Positions 17,846 to 25,451 of a stretch of 45,220 bases of DNA are shown one piece after another. The position numbers were made by a program, and so were the translations under genes. Every line of letters begins with the position of its first letter. Position 1 is the stretch's first letter. The stretch lies in the NCBI GenBank assembly GCA_020160805.1, contig JAIUPO010000028.1, forward strand, positions 1-45,220, in the 5' to 3' direction. The notes below the pieces were generated by a model that did no database searches, had not been told where the DNA came from, and was given only the letters and a program-made list of their open reading frames with translations. This stretch comes from Actinomycetota bacterium. GTDB taxonomy: Bacteria; Actinomycetota; Actinomycetes; Actinomycetales; Dermatophilaceae.

Positions 17846-18574
17846 TCAGAGGTGCTTGAGCGCCTCGCGCCGGCTCAGCCCGGACAGGCGGTCGCCGTGT
17901 TCGGCGACAAAGGCCTCAACCCACTCGGCATCCGTGCGGGCATACTGCCGCAGCGACCAGCCAATTGCCTTGCGCACGAAGAACTCTCGCCCATATGCCG
18001 TCCCCTCGACACTCGCGAGGATCGCCTCAGTCAGCAGGTCGGTGTCGGTCCTCTCGCGATGCGGAAGCTGACTGATGATGGACGCGCGCCGCAGCCATAA
18101 GTCGTCACTGACCGCCCAGGCGCGCATGATCGGCGTGACGATCGGCCGATGCGCGGCGAGGATCGGTGACACGCTCTTGGACGTCACAGTGTCCACGTGG
18201 TCCCACCAGGCCCCGGTCACGATCAGGTGCTTATGCAACGCCAGCGCCACCGGATCCTGCCATGTCTTGGCGGACCGGTGCTGGGCGAGAGTCGTTGCGG
18301 CATAACGCTCTTCACGAAACTCCGCGTCATCCCACAGCGACCGGACCGCTCCCACCCACTCCTCGCGCGACGGGGGGAAAGCCGTCGTCGCCAACACGTC
18401 CCGCACCAACCGGGTCAGCTCACCACTGGTGATCCCGCGATACGGCATCTCGGATTTCATGTACTTCTGCTGGGCCACTGCACGCGCTGGATCGCCCGAA
18501 GCACGAATCGCGGCGCGCAGCGCCTGGACGATGGGATGTGTTGTCACAGAAGCAGTTTCAGGCTGGTCGCCCAT
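17846..18574 (-). CDS. DNA alkylation repair protein (AlkD-like HEAT repeats)
   Basis: The protein has about 242 residues and fits the AlkC/AlkD family. It has QKYMKSEMPYRGITSGELTRLVR near the start, then HEAT-like helical repeats, VDTVTSKSVSPIL, and the ending FVRKAIGWSLRQYARTDAEWVEAFVAEHGDRLSGLSRREALKHL. Family members excise bulky or charged N3/N7-alkyl purines. The chosen ATG (MGDQPETASV) overlaps the upstream DUF2277 gene by 17 bases, so the two are probably one transcript. Confidence 0.88.
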   Translation of the reverse strand: MGDQPETASVTTHPIVQALRAAIRASGDPARAVAQQKYMKSEMPYRGITSGELTRLVRDVLATTAFPPSREEWVGAVRSLWDDAEFREERYAATTLAQHRSAKTWQDPVALALHKHLIVTGAWWDHVDTVTSKSVSPILAAHRPIVTPIMRAWAVSDDLWLRRASIISQLPHRERTDTDLLTEAILASVEGTAYGREFFVRKAIGWSLRQYARTDAEWVEAFVAEHGDRLSGLSRREALKHL

Positions 18575-18833
18575 AACGCACGGCGGCCCGAGCCCGCGCC
18601 TTCGCGGCCTCGACATCACGATTCTTCGGCGGCGCAGCGCTCACGAGATCCTCCAAGAGGTGCCCGGTGATGTGCGCGATCTCCGCGACCGCCTTGTCGA
18701 AGACCTCCTGATTGGCCTGCGACGGCTTGGTCGTTCCGGCGACCTTGCGGACATACTGCAGCGCCGCGGCATACACCTCATCGGATGTCGCCGGCGGCTC
18801 GAAATTGTTCAGGGGCCTGATATTGCGGCACAT
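18558..18833 (-). CDS. DUF2277-family small protein
   Basis: The protein has 91 residues. MCRNIRPLNNFEPPATSDEVYAAALQYVRKVAGTTKPSQANQEVFDKAV is the typical start of DUF2277, a family of unknown function with a conserved N-terminal Met-Cys-Arg-Asn. It is helical and acidic. It is transcribed first in a two-gene unit with the AlkD-like gene, which weakly suggests a link to DNA repair. Confidence 0.88.
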   Translation of the reverse strand: MCRNIRPLNNFEPPATSDEVYAAALQYVRKVAGTTKPSQANQEVFDKAVAEIAHITGHLLEDLVSAAPPKNRDVEAAKARARAAVRYGRPA

Positions 18834-18889
18834 GCACCGAATGGTAGCCACGCGCCGCCGACCCTTCGGGAGCGAAGTGGCCGCGCGAG

Positions 18890-20458
18890 TCAGGCGATGG
18901 GTATGCGGTGCGGCCGGGCCAGGCTCTCCGCGGCGCCGTCGCCGATCTCGCCATACCGGCTCGACCCCCAGCACCACAGGGCCTCGGTGTCGAGAGCGCA
19001 CGTCGACTCGGCCGCCGCCGACAGCCCGAGCCCGCCGGCGTGCACATCGGGGACCGTGACGGGGACTGCGGTGGACTGGCCGAGACCGAGCCCCAGCTGG
19101 CCAGCGCGCCCGTCGCCCCAACAGCTCACCTCGCCGGTGGCCGACGCGGCGCACGAATGCCCGGAGCCCGCGGTGAGATGGACGAAACCGGAGTCGAGGC
19201 CCTTCGCGGGGACCGGCACTGACGAGTCGGTGGAGCGGCCGTCTCCGAGCTGGCCGAGATCGCCGCGACCCCAGCAGTCGACGCCCCCCGCGGGCGCGAT
19301 CGCGCACGCGTGCTCCGCGCCAGCGGCGAGAGCCGAGACGCCCAGGGGGTATGCCATCAGCCGCACCGGTTTGGCGCTGTCCTCGCGTGTCCCAATCCCG
19401 AGCTGCCCGTGGGCGTTGGCACCCCAGCAATAGACCTCGCGCCGGATCGAATAGACACAGGTGAAATCGCTGCCCGCGACAATATCGGCGAGCTGCTCAC
19501 CGATGCCCTTGACGAGCGTGGGCTCGTAGACATTGCGCGCGATCGTCCCGATGCCGAGCTGGCCGTGCTCGTCATTGCCCCAGCAGTAGGCATCGCCGCC
19601 GGTCGTCAGGGCGCACACGTGCAGGGTGCCGACCGCGACCTTGGCGATCGGCCCGGGCAAGCCGCGCACGGCGACGGGCACGGTCTGGTGGACTTCCTTG
19701 CCGTCCCCCAACTGCCCATACGCATTGTGGCCCCAGCAACGGACGGCTCGCGCGTAGGTGATGGCGCAGGTGGTCCGGCCGCCCGCGGCGATATCGATGA
19801 CATCGGCCAGGAGGCCGGTGACCTGGACGGGCCGAGCGGTGGCCGTGTGCTTGCCGTCGCCGAGTTGACCGACATCATCGCGGCCCCAGCACCACACCGC
19901 TCCGCCCTCGGTCAGCGCGCACGTATGCGTCGCCCCTTGCACCACGCGCGCCACCCGGCTGCGTGCCCCCGACACCGGCCCGGTGGTCGTGGCCGAGGAG
20001 AGGTCGACGGCGTGCTGCAGGGTGCGTCCGCGCACGGCATACCCCCCGGCGAAGCCGGTGGCCAGAAGCAGAAGTGCGGCGACGAGCCCGGCGAGCAGGC
20101 GGCCGAGCCGCCGCCTCGGGGTGCGGTCGTCGGTGGCGGCGTCTTCTGGGGCGCTCGCGGACTCGGGGGTCGGCTCAGGGGTATGCAGCGGCGCGGGGGT
20201 AGGGGGTGGCGCGGGAGTCTGCAAGGGGGCGGGTGCGATGGCCTCGCGTCGGGCCTGCCACGCGGCGACCTCGTCCGTGTCGGCGCCAACCGACATGAGC
20301 AGGTCGCGCAATTGGTCGGGGGTGGGCAGTTGGCGGCCGGCGCGGATGTCGGCGACGGTGGTGCGACCCCAGCCCGAGATGCTGGCGAGCTGGCGCACCG
20401 AGTGCTCGCCCAGGCGTGCCGCGAGGTCGGCGGCGAACTCCTCGGGCGGTGCGGGCAC
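18890..20458 (-). CDS. HTH-transmembrane-RCC1 beta-propeller protein
   Basis: The protein has about 522 residues, taking GTG at 20458 (VPAPPEEFAADLA) with AGGATCAG upstream. An N-terminal Xre-like HTH (SVRQLASISGWGRTTVADIRAGRQLPTPDQL, about residues 20-50) leads into a Pro-rich linker. One membrane helix follows (LLAGLVAALLLLATGFAGGYAV), then seven RCC1 blades, each with a CWG.....GQLG.G-type signature. Most blades carry a paired Cys (HTCALTEGGAVWCWG), fitting disulfides outside the cell. The design suggests a membrane-bound sensor with a cytoplasmic DNA-binding or scaffold domain. The ligand is unknown. Confidence 0.85.
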   Translation of the reverse strand: MPAPPEEFAADLAARLGEHSVRQLASISGWGRTTVADIRAGRQLPTPDQLRDLLMSVGADTDEVAAWQARREAIAPAPLQTPAPPPTPAPLHTPEPTPESASAPEDAATDDRTPRRRLGRLLAGLVAALLLLATGFAGGYAVRGRTLQHAVDLSSATTTGPVSGARSRVARVVQGATHTCALTEGGAVWCWGRDDVGQLGDGKHTATARPVQVTGLLADVIDIAAGGRTTCAITYARAVRCWGHNAYGQLGDGKEVHQTVPVAVRGLPGPIAKVAVGTLHVCALTTGGDAYCWGNDEHGQLGIGTIARNVYEPTLVKGIGEQLADIVAGSDFTCVYSIRREVYCWGANAHGQLGIGTREDSAKPVRLMAYPLGVSALAAGAEHACAIAPAGGVDCWGRGDLGQLGDGRSTDSSVPVPAKGLDSGFVHLTAGSGHSCAASATGEVSCWGDGRAGQLGLGLGQSTAVPVTVPDVHAGGLGLSAAAESTCALDTEALWCWGSSRYGEIGDGAAESLARPHRIPIA

Positions 20459-20501
20459 GACCTGATCCTGCCCGCAATCGGGGTCATGGGCGACCGCTGG
20501 C

Positions 20502-21731
20502 TCAGGCCAATCCGAGTTCGGCCGCTTCCTCCCACAACTCCTCGCGCACATCCGGGTGCGCGGCGTCGCGGATCAGGTGGCGGGCTTGCGCCTGCTGGCT
20601 GTATCCCCACAGCTCGGCGACACCATTTTCGGTGACGACGGCGGACTGCTGGAAGGAGGTCACCGGCTCGTCGATGAGCGGCACGATCGTCGACACATTG
20701 GCCTTCGGATGCCAGGAGCGCAACGCCATATAGGCGGCGCCGCCCGGGGAGTGCAGGGCACCGACGATGAAGTCGGTCTGCCCGCCGAAGCCGGAGTAGA
20801 TCCGGGCTTTGATGCGGCTGGCATTGGCCTGGCCGAAGAGGTCGATCTCGAGGGCGGTATTGATGCTCGTCATATAGCGCTGCAGGGCGATCATCGACGG
20901 ATCATTGGTGCGCTCGGTGCGCATCATGCGGACGCGGTGATTGCCGTCGACCCAGTCGTAAAGCTCGCGCGTGCCGATCATGAAGCTCGTCGTGAGCGGC
21001 TGGTTGGGGTCCATGGCGCCGCCGCGGTCGAGGGCGAGGACGCCGTCGGAGAAGGTTTCGGTCCAGATCCGCAGGCCCGTGTGGCCGCCGAGCTGGCCGA
21101 TCGTCGCGTCGGGAATGGCGCCGATGCCGGCCTGCAGGGTCGCGCCATCGGGGACTCGGGCGGCGACGAGTTCGCCGATGCGGGTGCTGGCCTCGTCGGG
21201 GGTGGCCGGCGGGACTTCGGGCAGGGGGGCGCTGACTTCGATTGCGTAGTCGACGATGTCGACGGGGATCTGGGCGTCGCCATAGGTGTAGGGCATCTGG
21301 TCGTTGATGACCGCGATGATGCGCCCGGATCGGGCCCGGCAGGCCTCGATCGCCGACGGCAGGATGTTGCACTCGATGCCGAGGCTGAGCTGGCCTTCGC
21401 GCGCTGGCGCGCAATGCAGGATGACCGCGTCGGGGGGCAGTGGGCCTTGGAAGAGGCGCGGGACCAGCGACAGGCGCGCCGGGACGTATGACAGGCCCGG
21501 ATGCTTCCGCATACCCCCGCCCACGAAGCAGGTCTCGGCCGTCACGCCCTCGCGCTCGGGGGCGACCCCTTTGCCGGCGTTGAGGGCGTGGATGGTGTAG
21601 CGCTCCAGCGTTGCGTCGATGATGCCGATCGCGACCGGCGGGGTGGCGGCATTGCCGCTGACAACGATGCGCGGGTTGTCGGGGAGGGCCGAGAAGACGG
21701 AGGCGAGGGCCTGCGTCGAGACGATCTGCAT
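20502..21731 (-). CDS. Acetyl-CoA hydrolase/CoA-transferase family protein
   Basis: The protein has 409 residues. The start MQIVSTQALASVFSALPDNPRIVVSGNAATP follows a GGAGG that is only one base from the ATG. IGIGAIPDA-like GATLQAGIGAIPDATIGQL and LRIWTETFSDGVLAL (the Glu here is the expected thioester-forming residue) mark a class I CoA-transferase of the 4-hydroxybutyrate or acetate type. GFGGQTDFIVGALHSPGG and TENGVAELWGYS are also family signatures. It moves CoA between short carboxylic acids. The exact acid is unknown. It lies 43 bases upstream of the RCC1 gene on the same strand. Confidence 0.88.
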   Translation of the reverse strand: MQIVSTQALASVFSALPDNPRIVVSGNAATPPVAIGIIDATLERYTIHALNAGKGVAPEREGVTAETCFVGGGMRKHPGLSYVPARLSLVPRLFQGPLPPDAVILHCAPAREGQLSLGIECNILPSAIEACRARSGRIIAVINDQMPYTYGDAQIPVDIVDYAIEVSAPLPEVPPATPDEASTRIGELVAARVPDGATLQAGIGAIPDATIGQLGGHTGLRIWTETFSDGVLALDRGGAMDPNQPLTTSFMIGTRELYDWVDGNHRVRMMRTERTNDPSMIALQRYMTSINTALEIDLFGQANASRIKARIYSGFGGQTDFIVGALHSPGGAAYMALRSWHPKANVSTIVPLIDEPVTSFQQSAVVTENGVAELWGYSQQAQARHLIRDAAHPDVREELWEEAAELGLA

Positions 21732-21845
21732 ACCTCCATCCTGGCCCGTGGGCGGCGCCGGTCCAAGCAAGGTTGTCCTGGGTCGTTCATGTTGCCCAAT
21801 ACGCGGCGATTCGTGGTCTTTTTGGGGGCTGGGTGGCGGGTGACC

Positions 21846-22001
21846 TGTGGATGAGAAAGTTCGGAAAAATCTTTCGTCCACACGGGGCTCGCGGCATCTC
21901 CGCAGGTCAGCGACGTGTACTTCGTGTTACTCGCGAGTCTCCACAGAGTTATCCACGGGGTGTGCACAACGCTCTTGGGCGTGTTCCACAAGCTGTCCAC
22001 A
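21846..22001. promoter_or_regulatory. Cluster of DnaA-box-like 9-mers upstream of dnaB
   Basis: The 418-base gap 21732-22149 has no gene. It contains several near-matches to the actinobacterial DnaA box TTGTCCACA: TGTGGATGA (complement of TCATCCACA) at 21846, TCGTCCACA at 21874, TTATCCACG at 21949 and CTGTCCACA at 21993. The sequence around them is AT-richer than its surroundings. It may tie dnaB expression to DnaA. An origin is not demonstrated. Confidence 0.4.
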
Positions 22002-22149
22002 TGGCATACACAGGGGGGCTTTGTGGTGACCGGCGGGGTGGCCTACGGTGTCGTGATTCCCCGTCGGGCGGCCTCTTCGGAGGGTTGTCGGTGGGCGCTG
22101 ATTGACTGGATTCCGTGGTCGGCGAAGCGGTCTGGAGAGGTGGTCACGG

Positions 22150-24498
22150 GTGAGCGTCGCACAACTCGATGTGGGGGCGTTCGGGTCGCCCGATGGGCCC
22201 GGCAGCGACCGGGTCCCGCCGCAGGATGTGCACGCCGAGCAGTCGGTGATCGGCTCGATGATGCTGTCCAAGGACGCCATCGGCGATGTTGCTGAGGTGC
22301 TGCGGTCGGCGGACTTCTATCGCCCCGCGCACGAGCTGATCCACGACGCGATCATCGACCTCTTCGGCCGCGGCGAGCCGGTCGACGCCATCACCGTCGC
22401 CGACGAAATGACCAAGCGCGGCACCCTGCAGCGGGTGGGCGGCCAGGCCTACCTCCACGAGCTGATCCAGGCCGTCCCCACCGCCGCCAATGCCGGCTAT
22501 TACGCCGAGATCGTCGCCGAGCGTGCCCTGCTGCGCCGCCTCGTTGAGGCCGGCACCCGCATCGTGCAATTGGGTTATGGCCAGGGCGAGGGCGATGTCG
22601 ACGAGATCGTCAACCGCGCCCAGGCGGAGGTGTATGCCGTCGCGGACAAGCGCGGCACCGAAGACTATGTCCGCCTCGGCGACACCCTCGAAGCCACCCT
22701 GAACGAGGTGGAGATCGCCGGCGGCCGCACCGACGAGATGACCGGCGTCCCCACCGGCTTCACCGAGCTCGACGAGCTCCTGCACGGCCTGCACAAGGGC
22801 CAGATGATCGTCGTCGCCGCCAGGCCCGCTGTCGGCAAGTCGACCTTCGGAATGGACATTGCCCGCGCGGCGGCGATCAAGCACGGGATGCCCGCCGCCT
22901 TCTTCTCCCTGGAAATGAGCCGAACCGAGATCTCGATGCGCGTGCTCTCCGCCGAGGGCTCGCTGTCGCTGCAGGACCTGCGCAAGGGCACGGTCGGCGA
23001 TCAGGGCTGGCAGAAGCTCGCCAAGGTCGTCTCCCGCATCGAGAAGGCCCCCTTGTTCATCGACGACTCCCCGAATATGTCGCTGATGGAGATCCGCGCC
23101 AAGTGCCGGCGTCTGAAGACCCAGCACGGCCTGAAGCTGGTCGTCATCGATTACCTCCAGCTGATGAGCTCCGGTAAGAAGGTCGAATCCCGCCAGCAGG
23201 AAGTCTCCGAGTTTTCCCGCGCGCTCAAGCTGCTGGCCAAGGAACTCGAAGTCCCCGTCATCGCGATCTCCCAGCTCAACCGTGGCCCCGAGCAACGCAC
23301 GGACAAGCGCCCCCAGATGTCCGACCTTCGCGAGTCGGGCTGCCTCACCGCCGACACCAAGATCCTGCGCGCCGACACCGGTGCCGAGGTCAGCCTCGGG
23401 GAGCTGTATGCCAGCGGCGAGCGCGATATCGAGGTCTGGGCGATGGATGAGTCGCTGCGCTACGTCCGCCGGCCGATGACGCACGTCTTCTCCACCGGTG
23501 TCGCCCCCGTCTTCCGCCTCACCCTCGCTTCCGGCAAGACCGTGCGCGCCACCGAGAACCACCCCTTCCACACGTATGACGGGTGGCTCCCCCTCGCTGC
23601 CCTGCGCACCGGCACCCGCGTCGCCGTCCCCCGCCACGTGTATGCCCCCCGCGCCCTCACCGAGTGGGATGACGCGCGCGTGGTCGGGTTGTCGCGCGAG
23701 GTCGCTGCTGGCCGGGCCGGCATCGGGGCCGACGTCTTCGCCCTCCCCAAGCCGCAGATCGCCCTCTTTGTCGCATCGCTTTTCGAGGCGGCCGGGTCCG
23801 TCGTCGTGGACGACGACAGCGAGGGCCGGATCTCCTTGCCTGTATGCCGCGCCGACGCCGACGCCATCACCCGCCTGCTCTTGCGCTTCGGCATCCAGAC
23901 CCGGATTGCCGGCGTCGCCGGCGACGTAGTACTCGACATCGACGGCGTGGACAGCCAGCGTCGCTTCTTGCAGGAGATCGGTCTCGGGGCTCGCGACCAC
24001 CCCGCCGCGGCGGCGCTGCTGGCTTCCGTGCGCGCGGCCGGCGTCGACCACGACCTCCACGGCTCGGGTGACTCTTTGTGGCACAACGTCTCGGCGGCGA
24101 TGAGCACAGAGGGGGTTGGCGCTGGGCGCGAAACCGGCTCCGGCGCAGCGGTTCTCACCCGCATCACCGAACTCCTCGACTCCGCTGACCTCGACCTCAC
24201 GGCTGTCAACGATGTCTTTTGGGACGAGGTTGTCTCGGTCGTCCCGGCCGGTATCGAGGAGGTCTTTGACGCCACAGTGCTCGGCACCCACAACTTCGTC
24301 GCGGACGGCGTCGCGGTCCACAACAGCATCGAGCAAGACGCCGACGTTGTGATCCTGTTGCATAAGGACAAGGAGCGCGAAGGCGAAGCCGATGTGCTCG
24401 TGGTGAAGCACCGCAACGGCCCGACGAAGGATTTGGTTCTGGGCTTCCAGGGGCACTACGCCCGCTTTTCTAACATGGCCGCCTCCGGGGGCTTCTGA
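22150..24498 (+). CDS. dnaB: Replicative DNA helicase with an in-frame intein
   Basis: The precursor has 782 residues. GTG 22150 follows GGAGAGG by 9 bases. The DnaB N-terminal domain (PPQDVHAEQSVIGSMMLSKDAIGDV) and RecA-like helicase domain are complete. Walker A is ARPAVGKST, and Walker B sits in KLVVIDYLQLMSS. The intein interrupts DLRESG/SIEQDAD. After splicing about 454 residues remain. The helicase unwinds DNA at the fork as a hexamer. The stretch after SIEQDADVVILLHKD is about six residues shorter than in E. coli DnaB. A Tn7-like element begins two bases after the stop, so the gene has lost its normal downstream context. Confidence 0.97.
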   Translation: MSVAQLDVGAFGSPDGPGSDRVPPQDVHAEQSVIGSMMLSKDAIGDVAEVLRSADFYRPAHELIHDAIIDLFGRGEPVDAITVADEMTKRGTLQRVGGQAYLHELIQAVPTAANAGYYAEIVAERALLRRLVEAGTRIVQLGYGQGEGDVDEIVNRAQAEVYAVADKRGTEDYVRLGDTLEATLNEVEIAGGRTDEMTGVPTGFTELDELLHGLHKGQMIVVAARPAVGKSTFGMDIARAAAIKHGMPAAFFSLEMSRTEISMRVLSAEGSLSLQDLRKGTVGDQGWQKLAKVVSRIEKAPLFIDDSPNMSLMEIRAKCRRLKTQHGLKLVVIDYLQLMSSGKKVESRQQEVSEFSRALKLLAKELEVPVIAISQLNRGPEQRTDKRPQMSDLRESGCLTADTKILRADTGAEVSLGELYASGERDIEVWAMDESLRYVRRPMTHVFSTGVAPVFRLTLASGKTVRATENHPFHTYDGWLPLAALRTGTRVAVPRHVYAPRALTEWDDARVVGLSREVAAGRAGIGADVFALPKPQIALFVASLFEAAGSVVVDDDSEGRISLPVCRADADAITRLLLRFGIQTRIAGVAGDVVLDIDGVDSQRRFLQEIGLGARDHPAAAALLASVRAAGVDHDLHGSGDSLWHNVSAAMSTEGVGAGRETGSGAAVLTRITELLDSADLDLTAVNDVFWDEVVSVVPAGIEEVFDATVLGTHNFVADGVAVHNSIEQDADVVILLHKDKEREGEADVLVVKHRNGPTKDLVLGFQGHYARFSNMAASGGF
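23341..24324 (+). other. DnaB intein with decayed homing endonuclease
   Basis: The intein has 328 residues, Cys1 in ESG/CLTADT and the last residues VHN followed by Ser+1, all required for splicing. Block B TENHPFHT is intact. The insertion point is the one used by the Synechocystis DnaB intein. A central endonuclease-sized region (about residues 115-280) has only remnants of LAGLIDADG motifs: VVGLSREVAAG and FVASLFEAAGSV. In the latter the expected catalytic Asp before Gly is Ala. Splicing should work, but homing probably does not. Confidence 0.92.
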
Positions 24499-24500
24499 GA

Positions 24501-24716
24501 TGTTGTAGAGAGGGGGCCTAGTTTGTACAAACGGCTCTGTACATTGTTTACGGCCACTTGCGGCGTGTCGTTAGGAGTTTCGCCCACGGCGTGGTATTGG
24601 AGCGCCAGCGTTCGATAGTGTCGCTGTGCAGACAAAGTTCGAGGGCGTCCCGTTGGCCCGGGACGCCCTCGTGAACAACTACCTGATCCCTTGGCTGGGT
24701 GGCAGGAGGAGTCGTT
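24501..24716. other. tnsA-side terminal region
   Basis: This is a non-coding stretch between dnaB and tnsA. It holds the 12-base palindrome GTTTGTACAAAC (24521-24532), a second TGTACA at 24539, and TGTCGCTGTGCAG at 24619 that weakly resembles the 22-base repeat at 41.7 kb. TnsB sites are expected in such a region, but none is proven. Confidence 0.5.
24641..24670 (+). terminator. Hairpin upstream of tnsA
   Basis: GAGGGCGTCC and GGACGCCCTC form a perfect 10-base stem, extendable by one C-G pair. It lies 46 bases before the tnsA start. It may stop read-through from dnaB into the transposition genes, or be the former dnaB terminator. Confidence 0.6.
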
Positions 24717-25451
24717 GTGTCCACAGTAGATGTTGCGGTGCCCGAAACTCAATCTTCGGACCCGGAGTGGTCTTTCGCTGTGGGAGGCCAGGTCGTCTCT
24801 GGCTGGGACTGGGGTGCTGGACCTCCAGATGTGCGGCAGCTGGGGTCGGTCCGCAAGGTTCGCTCCTCGACGTACTCGCGCAACGTTCCGGTGCATGCCT
24901 TCTCGATGACAATCGGGGACGATCTGACACTGGAGTCGGGCCTGGAGCATCAGTTGATGATGATGCTCGACCGCGACCGGGACGTCGCGTGGCTGGTGGC
25001 CCAACCGTTCCTCCTTCGGTGGTCACCGAAGAAGTCGCACTATCCCGACCTGCTCAGCGTGGGCGTCGACGGGTCGGTGACGGTGTGGGACGCGCGCCCG
25101 GCCGAGTTACAGGACATCGACTTCAATTGGAAGGTCGAGAAGACTGCTGAGGCGTGCACCGCCCGGGGGTGGAGGCACCGGGTCTTTCCCGGACTCTCTG
25201 GCGAGGAGGAGGTCAACCTGCGGTGGCTGTCGATGGCCCGCAGGCAGCAGCCGTGGATGCCAGCCGCGACGTCACGTCTACGCGAAATCACCCACGGCGC
25301 CGGCGTGACCTTCGGGGACATCGCCGCAGCCGATGAGGGCGGCTATCTGTTGTCGACACTGTGGCACCTGGCTTGGCGGGGCGACGTCGAGTTGGACCTT
25401 GCCGACCGGTGGAGCGAAGACACTCCTGTGGTCTGGGCGGGACGGTCGTGA
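24717..25451 (+). CDS. tnsA: TnsA-like transposase endonuclease subunit
   Basis: The protein has 244 residues. GTG 24717 is chosen because AGGAGG lies 7 bases upstream. TnsA cuts the 5' strands at Tn7-type ends while TnsB cuts the 3' strands, allowing cut-and-paste. A restriction-like fold is seen in ESGLEHQLMMMLDRD (catalytic Glu candidates E73/E77), HYPDLLSV (Asp 111) and VTVWDARP. In the last motif Arg 127 stands where E. coli TnsA has the Lys of its catalytic QVK. I recall similar Asp-x-Arg forms in actinobacterial TnsA-like proteins. It is the first gene of the transposition operon and overlaps tnsB by GTGA. Confidence 0.88.
   Translation: MSTVDVAVPETQSSDPEWSFAVGGQVVSGWDWGAGPPDVRQLGSVRKVRSSTYSRNVPVHAFSMTIGDDLTLESGLEHQLMMMLDRDRDVAWLVAQPFLLRWSPKKSHYPDLLSVGVDGSVTVWDARPAELQDIDFNWKVEKTAEACTARGWRHRVFPGLSGEEEVNLRWLSMARRQQPWMPAATSRLREITHGAGVTFGDIAAADEGGYLLSTLWHLAWRGDVELDLADRWSEDTPVVWAGRS

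Noticed and set aside
18558-19430. Long minus-strand frame ahead of DUF2277
   Set aside because: The DUF2277 family start (MCRN) is at 18833. The extra N-terminal residues overlap the RCC1 gene in another frame and are Arg-rich shadow sequence.
1480-23848. GTATGCC as a Chi- or KOPS-like polar chromosome signal
   Set aside because: The copies I located are split about evenly between strands (16 and 15), unlike a strongly skewed polar motif. Other functions remain open.
22144-24456. Open frame of 770 codons on the minus strand opposite dnaB
   Set aside because: It is the antisense shadow of a GC-rich coding region. It has no family motif, no ribosome site and crosses the intein boundaries.
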